DNA of 64,000 nucleotides from Croceibacterium soli. Its GTDB lineage: Bacteria; Pseudomonadota; Alphaproteobacteria; Sphingomonadales; Sphingomonadaceae. Position numbers and translations under genes: made by a program. The DNA lies in assembly GCF_009828065.1 (NCBI RefSeq), contig NZ_WTYK01000004.1, positions 327,161 through 391,160 on the forward strand, written 5' to 3'. Of the stretch, positions 43,726 through 51,935 are shown piece after piece. The notes below the pieces were generated by a model. That model searched no databases. It was not told the DNA's origin and saw only the letters and a list, made by a program, of their open reading frames with translations. Numbering within the stretch: position 1 is the first letter of the stretch; each line of letters begins with the position of its first letter.

Positions 43726-45515
43726 TGCAAGGATCAATGGTCGCCGAACTGGTTCGGCGGTTCCGAGACCGCGGAACGCGTGGTTCAGAGGCAACGTTGC
43801 TTGCCGCTGCAACATTAGCTGCGTGGAACGAGGATCGCGCCGCCTCCGATGCTAGGAGCCTCTTCCAACGACTTGCGGAACGGTTTTCGCCTGAGTGCAT
43901 GGGCGGAGGTGTCGAGGCGGCAGAGAATTGGCTCAGTGATCCTGCCTTGTCGGTGAAGGACTGGGCTATGCTCGATGCTGCCCTAGACTACTTGCACTGC
44001 AAGGAAGCTTCACCGATCAACTGGACGACCGAAGTAGGCGCGTGTCTGGATGCTCATGTCCAGCACGGAACCATGTCTCTCTCGCTACCGCTCGCGGAGG
44101 CCGTGTCACGGACAATCGACCTGCCGATCGGCGGAACATTTGCCTGCCTCTATTCCGGCTCGGCAACTGTAGCTTGGGTTCTTGCCAAAGAACGCGACGT
44201 GGTCCTGCACGCCGACCGCGAAGTCGCCATCATCCTTGCTCTGTTGGCACGTGCAGCGTGCCGCCCTTTGAGAATCAGCCGCCGGAACCCTCTCGCCGGC
44301 ACCTTTATGCCGGGGCCGTTCGTCTACGACAGCCCAACGCACCAGCCGCCATTCGATCATTTCGATCACATTTTTTCCGTTCCGCCGTTCGGCAGACGTA
44401 TCGAGGAGGGGCCAGCTAAGGGAGCGCCGCACGAGGCGTTCCATCTCGAGCGACTGGCCGAGCGCGCTACCCGCTCCTTCACCTCCGTGGTGCCAGACGG
44501 CGTGCTGTTTCGCGAAACGAAGTTCGAGACCGAACTGCGACGAAAGCTGGTCGAAAACCGCCGAGTGACGGTCATGAGCCTGCCTCCGGGCATGTACTGG
44601 CCAGCATCGGGAGTATCCGCCAGCCTCCTGATGCTCGAGCCGGGGGGGCAAGCAATTCGCATGATTGACGGCCGATCGATGAAGAAGACCAGTAGCGGCC
44701 GCGTCCAGGAAGGCTTGATCGTCCAGCACCTCGAACAGTTCCGCGGCCTTCGCGTGGAAGAGCCGAGAAGGGAAACGTTCGTTGGGCCGGAGGAGATTGC
44801 CCGCAACAGCTTCAGCCTGTTGCCCGACCGATACCTCAGGTCAGGAACATTGGCCGAAGTGGAAAAGTCGCTCGCGGAGCGCCAAACGGTGACATTGGGC
44901 GAGATAGCCGATGTGGAGCGCAGCAAGGCTCCGCTCCCTCTTAGGGACGCCACGGAAGACCCGCCTCTGACTGCGATGGAAATTGCGCCTATGGACCTCG
45001 TCGACGGCCGGGTTCGAATACCCAGCCGTCAGCAGGCGTTCGAACTTCGCGAGGAATCGCGTGTTAGGGGGGTCACGGTGAGGCCAGGCGATATCCTAGT
45101 GAGCATCAAGGGCAACGTCGGAAATGTGGGAATCGTCGACACTTATGCGAGCGTCGCAGAGCAATTGAATGATCCTTGGATCATCTCACAGAGCCTCGCA
45201 ATCGTACGCCTCAAGCAGAACCGGCACGTGTCATCGCCCACCATTCTCAATGCCTTGCTCACCGCGCCTTGGGTAAGGGAGAAGTTGGAAAGCATGGCAG
45301 GAGGCTCGACCGTGAAGTCGTTGCCGATGAGTGCACTGCGCAGTCTCGTCATCCCGGTACCCACTCTCGAAGAATGCGCCGGCGCGGAGGCAGAGCTTAG
45401 TAGATTGGTCGCGGCGAGAGAACAGATCGAGAAGCAGCAGGAAGCTTTGGCCGAGCGCCAGCGCCACCTGTGGGCCGAGCTATGGCAAATGCCCGCGGAT
45501 TTTGGAGAAGAGTGA
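43725..45515 (+). CDS. Degenerate N6-adenine methyltransferase fused to a single HsdS-like recognition domain
   Basis: A 596-residue protein. Residues 120-310 align in order with a HsdM catalytic domain, but the key motifs are altered. Motif I is CLYSGSATVA (141-150) instead of DPAAGTGGF. Motif IV is FSVPPFG, with Val219 where the catalytic Asn of NPPF/Y belongs. The SLPPGMY...GVSASLLML block (285-304) is well kept. Residues 390-590 form one type I target-recognition domain (TLGEIADVERSK, VRPGDILVSIKGNVGNVGIV) with a C-terminal coiled coil. It probably binds DNA but cannot methylate. The gene abuts hsdM without a gap. Confidence 0.75.
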   Translation: MQGSMVAELVRRFRDRGTRGSEATLLAAATLAAWNEDRAASDARSLFQRLAERFSPECMGGGVEAAENWLSDPALSVKDWAMLDAALDYLHCKEASPINWTTEVGACLDAHVQHGTMSLSLPLAEAVSRTIDLPIGGTFACLYSGSATVAWVLAKERDVVLHADREVAIILALLARAACRPLRISRRNPLAGTFMPGPFVYDSPTHQPPFDHFDHIFSVPPFGRRIEEGPAKGAPHEAFHLERLAERATRSFTSVVPDGVLFRETKFETELRRKLVENRRVTVMSLPPGMYWPASGVSASLLMLEPGGQAIRMIDGRSMKKTSSGRVQEGLIVQHLEQFRGLRVEEPRRETFVGPEEIARNSFSLLPDRYLRSGTLAEVEKSLAERQTVTLGEIADVERSKAPLPLRDATEDPPLTAMEIAPMDLVDGRVRIPSRQQAFELREESRVRGVTVRPGDILVSIKGNVGNVGIVDTYASVAEQLNDPWIISQSLAIVRLKQNRHVSSPTILNALLTAPWVREKLESMAGGSTVKSLPMSALRSLVIPVPTLEECAGAEAELSRLVAAREQIEKQQEALAERQRHLWAELWQMPADFGEE

Positions 45516-47075
45516 ATGCTAACAGGTGAAATCCGCAATCAGATCAACAAATTGCGCGATGCGCTGTGGTCAGGCGGCGTATCCAACCCGCTCACGGGCG
45601 TAGAGCAGATCACTTATCTGCTCTTCGCCAAACGCATCGACGAGATCCAGACGCGCGAAGAGGCTAAGGCCAACCAACTCAAGCGCCCGCTTACCCGCCG
45701 CGTGTTCCCGGAGGGCAAGGATGAGCTCGGCACCCCCGGCTTTCCCGACGGCTGCCCTTATGAACTGATGCGCTGGTCGAGGTTCAAGAATGAGCCGCCC
45801 GAGCGGATGTACGAGATCGTCTCCGATCACGTCATGCCATTTTTGCGCACGCTGGGCGGATCGGAAAGCGTGATGGCGCACCACATGAAGGGCGCACGCC
45901 TTGCCTTCACCAAACCCGCGCTGCTCGACAAGCTGGTGCAAGGCCTGGACGAGATACCGATGGACGATCGCGATACCAAGGGCGACGTCTACGAACATCT
46001 GCTTTCGATGATCTCCAGTGCAGGCGAGAACGGACAGTTCCGCACGCCGCGCCACATCATCGACTTGATCGTGCGGCTGATGAACCCCGGCCCGGGCGAC
46101 ACGATCTGCGATCCGGCGGCGGGCACGGCGGGCTTCCTGATGATGGCGGCCGAGCACGTCCGGCGCGAACATCCCGGCGTCTTCTATGATGCCGACAGCC
46201 GCAAGCATTTCGAGAGCGCAGCCTTCACCGGCTATGATTTCGACGAGACGATGCTGCGCATCGGCGCGATGAACATGATGCTCCACGGCATCGAGGAACC
46301 CCGCATCTTCTACCGCGACAGCTTGGCCGAAGGTGGCGGGGCTGATGTCGGCCACTATTCGATGATTCTGGCAAACCCGCCCTTTGCCGGCGGCCTCGAC
46401 AATGAGAGTTGCTCGAAGGACCTGCTTAAGGTCGTCAAGACGAAGAAGACCGAGTTGCTGTTCCTCGCTCTTTTCCTGCGCCTGCTGCAGACCGGCGGAC
46501 GAGCGGCGGTGATCGTGCCTGAAGGCGTGCTGTTTGGATCCTCCAAGGCGCACAAGGCGATGCGTCAGACCCTGGTGGACGAGCATCGGCTGGAGGCGGT
46601 GATCTCGCTGCCCTCGGGCGTGTTCCGGCCCTATGCAGGCGTATCAACCGGCATTCTCGTGTTCACTAAGACAGGACGCGGCGGCACCGACAAGGTCTGG
46701 TATTACGATGTGCAGGCCGATGGCTGGAGCCTAGACGACAAGCGCAACCCGCTGCTCGAGGAAACATTGCTCGGCCCCGCCCCATCGCGTGCGTTAAGCG
46801 AGGACGAGCACGCGAAGAACAATCTGCCAGACCTGTTGGCCCGCTGGGCAGATCGCAGCGGCGTCGAATGTGACAACCCGCGGACCGCGCAGAGCTTCTG
46901 CGTATCGCGGGAAGACATTATCGCGGCGGGCTATGACCTGTCCATCAACCGCTACAAAGAAGTGGTGCACGCCGAGGTCGAGCACGCCGCCCCCGCAGAT
47001 ATCATCCGCGAGCTGCGCACGCTGGAGGGCGAGATCGCGAAGGGCCTCACAGCGCTCGAGGAGATGCTGGCGTGA
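45516..47075 (+). CDS. hsdM: Type I restriction-modification, methyltransferase subunit HsdM
   Basis: A 519-residue N6-adenine methyltransferase with the N-terminal HsdM helical domain, intact SAM-binding motif DPAAGTAGF (199-207) and catalytic NPPF (287-290). Together with HsdS it methylates the host's recognition sites. It begins one base after the stop of the degenerate methyltransferase gene and overlaps hsdS by four bases. Compared with that neighbour, all catalytic residues are kept, so this is the working methylase. Confidence 0.94.
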   Translation: MLTGEIRNQINKLRDALWSGGVSNPLTGVEQITYLLFAKRIDEIQTREEAKANQLKRPLTRRVFPEGKDELGTPGFPDGCPYELMRWSRFKNEPPERMYEIVSDHVMPFLRTLGGSESVMAHHMKGARLAFTKPALLDKLVQGLDEIPMDDRDTKGDVYEHLLSMISSAGENGQFRTPRHIIDLIVRLMNPGPGDTICDPAAGTAGFLMMAAEHVRREHPGVFYDADSRKHFESAAFTGYDFDETMLRIGAMNMMLHGIEEPRIFYRDSLAEGGGADVGHYSMILANPPFAGGLDNESCSKDLLKVVKTKKTELLFLALFLRLLQTGGRAAVIVPEGVLFGSSKAHKAMRQTLVDEHRLEAVISLPSGVFRPYAGVSTGILVFTKTGRGGTDKVWYYDVQADGWSLDDKRNPLLEETLLGPAPSRALSEDEHAKNNLPDLLARWADRSGVECDNPRTAQSFCVSREDIIAAGYDLSINRYKEVVHAEVEHAAPADIIRELRTLEGEIAKGLTALEEMLA

Positions 47076-48226
47076 GTTGGTCAACTGTTTCACTCGGTGA
47101 ACTGGTTGAGTTCAAAGGCGGAGGAACACCTGATAAGAAGGTGGAACGCTATTGGAATGGCGGCATTCCGTGGGCCTCGGTGAAGGACTTTAAGTCCGCT
47201 GAACTCGACAGCACCGTGGACACTATTTCAGAGCTTGGCTTAAAAAATTCTGCCAGCAATCTGATCCCCCGCGGAACGATTATCGTGCCCACCCGCATGG
47301 CGGTTGGCAAGGCGGCGATCGCTGGCATGGACCTCGCGATTAATCAGGACCTTAAGGCGCTGTTCCCGAAAGGCGACATTGACACCCGCTATTTGCTTCA
47401 CGCACTGCTTGCATCTAGCGAGAAACTCGTTCGGTTTGCGACTGGCGCGACCGTCAAAGGCATCACCCTTGATGTCTTGAGGCAACTGGAAATCCCACTT
47501 CCGTCTATGCCGGAGCAGCGGCGGATTGCGGCCATTCTGGACGAGGCGGACGCGCTGCGCCTCCTGCGCCGTCGATCCCTCTCCGGCCTCTCCGGCCTTG
47601 GGCAGGCGCGGTTCGAACAAATGTTTGGTGCTGTCCAAGGGACGGTGCCGCTGGAAGATGCTGTTGAGGGAACGCTCATCGGCCTCGTTCGCAGCGCGGA
47701 ACAATTCGGTGAGCATTTCTCGCACCCATATGTGAGAATGGACGCGATCACGAGGAATGGCCAATTCGCGCCTGCGTTGGTTCAGCGAACTAACGTCAAC
47801 GCCGCAGAGCTAGACCGATACACGCTTAAGGATGGCGACCTGCTTTTCAACACTCGAAATTCGCGCGATCTTGTCGGTAAAACTGCCATCTTTCGCGGAA
47901 TGCAAGACGCTGTGTTCAATAACAACATCATGCGGATCCGCTTCGGCACACATTGGGATTCAGCTTTCGTGGAAGCATATTTCCGATCACGAGCGGGCAG
48001 GCGTGAATTGGAGAAGCGCAAAAGCGGGACAACGAGTGTCTGGGCGGTCTACTGGTCCAAACTGAAATCCTTCCCACTTCCACAGGTGCCATATGACAAG
48101 CAAATTGGATTTCGTAGATTTATTGAAGCAACTTGGAAGCAAGAAGAAGAACTAAAATCTGAACTGCTACGGTATGAAGGCCTCTTCGCCTCCCTCCAGC
48201 ATCGCGCCTTCCGCGGGGAACTCTGA
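47072..48226 (+). CDS. hsdS: Type I restriction-modification, specificity subunit HsdS
   Basis: A 384-residue specificity subunit with two target-recognition domains. The first opens with TVSLGELVEFKGGGTPDKKVERYWNG, a standard TRD start, and ends in the conserved LEIPLPSMPEQRRIAAILDEAD spacer helix. The second covers about 185-340. It ends with a second coiled-coil segment (EEELKSELLRYEGLFASLQHRAFRGEL). Base composition in the TRDs is lower in GC than in hsdM and hsdR, a usual sign of TRD exchange. It sets the bipartite site, which cannot be read from sequence alone. Confidence 0.93.
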   Translation: MSWSTVSLGELVEFKGGGTPDKKVERYWNGGIPWASVKDFKSAELDSTVDTISELGLKNSASNLIPRGTIIVPTRMAVGKAAIAGMDLAINQDLKALFPKGDIDTRYLLHALLASSEKLVRFATGATVKGITLDVLRQLEIPLPSMPEQRRIAAILDEADALRLLRRRSLSGLSGLGQARFEQMFGAVQGTVPLEDAVEGTLIGLVRSAEQFGEHFSHPYVRMDAITRNGQFAPALVQRTNVNAAELDRYTLKDGDLLFNTRNSRDLVGKTAIFRGMQDAVFNNNIMRIRFGTHWDSAFVEAYFRSRAGRRELEKRKSGTTSVWAVYWSKLKSFPLPQVPYDKQIGFRRFIEATWKQEEELKSELLRYEGLFASLQHRAFRGEL

Positions 48227-48229
48227 CGT

Positions 48230-51200
48230 ATGAGCAAGCACGAACAAGGCGGGCGCAAGACGCTATCAGTTGGGGGTGCGGCCGCCGCGCCCGATCCATC
48301 CACGTTCGAGCCCGCTGCGCAGTTCACCTTTCTTGCCTCCTTCGGCTTCATGGCCGAACACGTCGTCATGGCCGAGCGGCAGGCGCTATCAGATCCGCGC
48401 GGCGCCGCCGTGCATGCCCGCCTAGCGGTCGAGGCGATGGTCCGCTGGCTCTATGATCACGATACCGCGCTGCGCGCGCCTTATGACGATCACCTTGCCG
48501 CGCTGACCGCTGAGCCGACGTTCCTTAGGCTTGCCGGCACGATGATCCGCACCAAGATCGACCTTGTGCGGAAGATCGGGAACCGCGCCGCGCATCCCGG
48601 CCAGTTCGCCCCCAGCCAGGCCGTTAGTTCCTTACGCGAACTGTTCCACATCGGCCTGTGGTTCGCCACGCGCTATTCGCAAGTTCCCCCGCCCGCCGAT
48701 CTAGCTTTTTCCGCCGATCGCCTACCGCGCAGCGACGCGGGCGCGCAAACCAGTGCCGATCAGGCCCGTCGTCTCGAAGAAGAGGCCGAAAAGGCGCGTG
48801 AAGCACTGGAGGCCGAACGCAAGGCCCGGATGGCCGATGCCGGCAGCCGCGCTGCGCTGGAGGCTGAACTCGCCGTCGTGAAGGCCGATATGACTGCGCT
48901 GCGCCAGGCCAACGAAGGTCGCGACGCTGGGCACGACTATGACGAGGCGACTACCCGGATCGAGTTCATCGACGTGCTGCTGCGCGAAGCAGGCTGGCCG
49001 CTGGCCGACACGCGAGACCTCGAGTTCCCCGTCTACGGCATGCCCAACGACCGCAGCGCGGACGGCAAGGGCGCGGGCTTCGTCGATTATGTGCTGTGGG
49101 GAGATGACGGCAAGCCGCTGGCGGTGATCGAGGCGAAGCGCGCTCGCAAGGACCCGCGTGAGGGCAAGGAACAGGCGCGGCTCTATGCCGATTGCCTTGA
49201 GGCGCAGTTCGGCCAGCGGCCGGTGATCTTCTACACCAACGGCTACGATCACTGGATTTGGGACGATCTGCGCTACCCGCCGCGGCAGGTTTCCGGCTTT
49301 CGCACCAAGGACGAACTGGCGCTGATGATCCAGCGCCGCAACACTCGTACGCCCTTCGCCGATGCGCTGACCAACCGCGAGATCGCTGGCGGGCACGGCC
49401 GCACCTATCAGGAAAAGGCCATCCGCGCCGTCTGCCACCGATTCGAGGATGGGGAGCATGGCGGCGAGAACCAGCGCAAGGCGCTGCTGGTGATGGCCAC
49501 CGGCTCAGGCAAGACGCGCATCGCCATTGCACTTTCGGACGTGCTGATGCGCGCCAACTGGGCCAAGCGCGTCCTATTCCTCGCCGACCGTATTCCGCTC
49601 GTGAAGCAGGCTGCGGGAAATTTCCGCAAGCACCTGCCCACGGCGGCGACCGTCAACCTTATCTTAGATCCCAATGCGGACGGACGCATCTTCATCTCCA
49701 CCTATCCGACGATGATGAACCTGATCGAGAAGGCCCGGCAGGACGGGAATCAACGCTTTGGCCCCGGTTATTTCGATCTCATCATCATCGATGAGGCGCA
49801 CCGTTCGGTCTATCGCAAGTACAAGGCGATCTTCGACTGGTTCGATGCGCCGCTACTCGGCTTGACCGCCACGCCCAAGGACGAGATCGACAAGAACACC
49901 TACACCCTGTTCGAGCTCGAGGACGGCGTTCCCACCGACGCCTACGACCTGCCGCAAGCCGTGCGCGACGAGTTCCTAGTGCCACCAAGGGCAGTCGACG
50001 TGCCGCTGCAATTCCCGCGTGACGGCATCAAGTACGACGACTTGTCCGACGAGGACAAAGAAGCCTGGGACGCGCTGGACTGGGGCGAGGACGGGCCACC
50101 CGACAGCGTCGATGGCGCCGCTGTCAACGACTGGCTGTTCAACCAGAACACCATCGATCAGATGCTGAAGCAGCTGATGGAGGACGGGCAGAAGGTCGCA
50201 GGCGGCGACCTGCTCGGCAAGACGATCATCTTCGCCAAGAACCACCGCCACGCCGAGTTCATCGTCGAACGCTTCGATGCGAATTACCCGGCGCTGCGCG
50301 GCCATTTTTGCAAGCTGATCGACAACCAGGTGAAGTACGCGCACGCGCTGATCGACGAGTTCGAGGTTCCGGAAAAGGCGCCACATATCTCCGTTTCCGT
50401 CGACATGCTTGATACCGGCATCGATATCCCTGACATCCTGAACCTAGTGTTCTTCAAGATCGTCCGGTCGAAAACGAAGTTCTGGCAGATGATTGGCCGC
50501 GGAACGCGCCTGCGCCCCGGCATCTTCGTGGACGCCGACGGGAATCGTTTGGACAAGGAATTCTTCTACGTCTTCGACTATCTGGGCAATCTCGATTTCT
50601 TCAACGCTCAGATCGCAGGCACCGAGGCACGCGCCGCCACGCCGCTAAGCGAACGGCTGTTCAACGCACGTGTCGACCTGCTGGGTCTGCTCTACGCGGG
50701 CGATGCTCTGATCAAGGCGCTACCCGATGATGCGTTATACCAGAGCGTTAAGGAACACCTGGCCCGCGAAGTGGCAGGCATGCCGCTCGACAATTTCATT
50801 GTGCGTGCACAGCGCCGCTGGGTCGAGAAGTTCCAGAAGCCTGAAATTTGGGACCGACTTGGCGACGAGGATCGCCACGAGCTGACCGAACACGTCGCGG
50901 GGCTACCGACTAGCGAGACCGACACCGACACCGACGCAAAGCGCTTCGACCTGCTGTGCTTGCGCATCCAGCTTGCGATGCTGCGCAAGGCTGCATACGA
51001 GCCGCTGCGCAAGGCGCTGGTCAATCAGGTTCACCAGCTCGAAGCGAAGGCCGCGGTACCCGATGTCGTCCGCGAGATGGAGCTGATCCTCGAAGTCCAG
51101 ACCACCGACTGGTGGACCGGCGCCACGCTCGACATGGTCGAGGAGGTTCGCTGCCGGTTGCGATCGCTGATGAGCCTCATTGAGCCGGAGAAGCAGGTGG

Positions 51201-51748
51201 TGATCAACACGAACCTCGCCGACATCATGGGCGAAAAGCGCGAGATCGATTTGGTCGACCTGGGCGGCGCATCATCGCTGGCGCAGTTCCGGCGCAAGGC
51301 GCGGGCCTATGTCGATGCTCACGCCGATCACGTCACGCTGGCTCGACTGCGGCAGGGTCGTCCTCTTACGCCAACTGATCTTGACGAGTTGCAGAAGCTT
51401 TTCCTCAAGGTGGGGATTGCCGAGAACACCGAGTTCGAGCGCATCCGCCAAATTCCAGAACTTCCGGAGTTCATCCGTTCGCTCGTCGGATTGGATCGGC
51501 GCGCGGCGCAGGTTGCCTTCAACGAGGCGCTAGCCGGTACCGCCTTGTCGCCGCATCAAATCCACTTCGTCGAGCTGATCGTTGAATATCTCACCTCGTC
51601 CGGGAGGATGGATCCTGCCGCCCTCTATGAGCCGCCTTTCACGGATTCGGCTCCGAACGGTGTTAGCGACATCTTCGACAGCACGGCGTTGACCCGGATT
51701 GTTGACACATTGGAGAGTTTCGAACCCCGTTGGAGCACGGCGCGTTAG
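48230..51748 (+). CDS. hsdR: Type I restriction-modification, restriction subunit HsdR
   Basis: A 1172-residue restriction subunit. Order of domains: a DUF4145-like N-terminal module (about 30-135), a coiled coil (170-225), the PD-(D/E)XK nuclease (Asp286 in GFVDYVLW, EAK 301-303), then the SF2 translocase with MATGSGKT (422-429), DEAH (521-524) and LTATP, and an EcoEI_R-type C-terminal domain. This is the EcoEI/type IB-like layout. It follows hsdS by three bases. It cleaves unmodified DNA after ATP-driven translocation. All catalytic motifs are intact. Confidence 0.95.
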   Translation: MSKHEQGGRKTLSVGGAAAAPDPSTFEPAAQFTFLASFGFMAEHVVMAERQALSDPRGAAVHARLAVEAMVRWLYDHDTALRAPYDDHLAALTAEPTFLRLAGTMIRTKIDLVRKIGNRAAHPGQFAPSQAVSSLRELFHIGLWFATRYSQVPPPADLAFSADRLPRSDAGAQTSADQARRLEEEAEKAREALEAERKARMADAGSRAALEAELAVVKADMTALRQANEGRDAGHDYDEATTRIEFIDVLLREAGWPLADTRDLEFPVYGMPNDRSADGKGAGFVDYVLWGDDGKPLAVIEAKRARKDPREGKEQARLYADCLEAQFGQRPVIFYTNGYDHWIWDDLRYPPRQVSGFRTKDELALMIQRRNTRTPFADALTNREIAGGHGRTYQEKAIRAVCHRFEDGEHGGENQRKALLVMATGSGKTRIAIALSDVLMRANWAKRVLFLADRIPLVKQAAGNFRKHLPTAATVNLILDPNADGRIFISTYPTMMNLIEKARQDGNQRFGPGYFDLIIIDEAHRSVYRKYKAIFDWFDAPLLGLTATPKDEIDKNTYTLFELEDGVPTDAYDLPQAVRDEFLVPPRAVDVPLQFPRDGIKYDDLSDEDKEAWDALDWGEDGPPDSVDGAAVNDWLFNQNTIDQMLKQLMEDGQKVAGGDLLGKTIIFAKNHRHAEFIVERFDANYPALRGHFCKLIDNQVKYAHALIDEFEVPEKAPHISVSVDMLDTGIDIPDILNLVFFKIVRSKTKFWQMIGRGTRLRPGIFVDADGNRLDKEFFYVFDYLGNLDFFNAQIAGTEARAATPLSERLFNARVDLLGLLYAGDALIKALPDDALYQSVKEHLAREVAGMPLDNFIVRAQRRWVEKFQKPEIWDRLGDEDRHELTEHVAGLPTSETDTDTDAKRFDLLCLRIQLAMLRKAAYEPLRKALVNQVHQLEAKAAVPDVVREMELILEVQTTDWWTGATLDMVEEVRCRLRSLMSLIEPEKQVVINTNLADIMGEKREIDLVDLGGASSLAQFRRKARAYVDAHADHVTLARLRQGRPLTPTDLDELQKLFLKVGIAENTEFERIRQIPELPEFIRSLVGLDRRAAQVAFNEALAGTALSPHQIHFVELIVEYLTSSGRMDPAALYEPPFTDSAPNGVSDIFDSTALTRIVDTLESFEPRWSTAR

Positions 51749-51860
51749 ACGGCGCTGGCGCCCCGCCTGAATTCCGCCGGAGTCGATGAAGCAGTTGCTG
51801 GGTCGGCCACTATGCGCCCGTGCAAGAGAGTGAAGGGGGTGGTGCGCAATTAAGGACAAA

Positions 51861-51885
51861 AACCGCCCGGCCGTTAGGGCGCTTT
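51861..51885 (+). terminator. Hairpin with T-run after hsdR
   Basis: CGCCC (51864-51868) and GGGCG (51877-51881) enclose an 8-base loop and are followed by CTTTT. It lies 115 bases after the hsdR stop and just before the relaxase gene, and fits an intrinsic terminator of the hsd operon. Confidence 0.5.
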
Positions 51886-51935
51886 TCATCCTTTACGACC
51901 ACCCCCTCTCATATGAGCAAACGGCACAAAAGGGC

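Noticed and set aside
38567..45515. DISARM system
   Set aside because: A DrmD-like SNF2 ATPase and an N6-methylase-like gene are present, but DrmA, the DUF1998 protein DrmB and the PLD protein DrmC are absent and the methylase is degenerate.
38567..51748. BREX or Zorya system
   Set aside because: No BrxC/PglY, PglZ or Lon-like gene, and no MotAB-like ZorA/ZorB genes are present.
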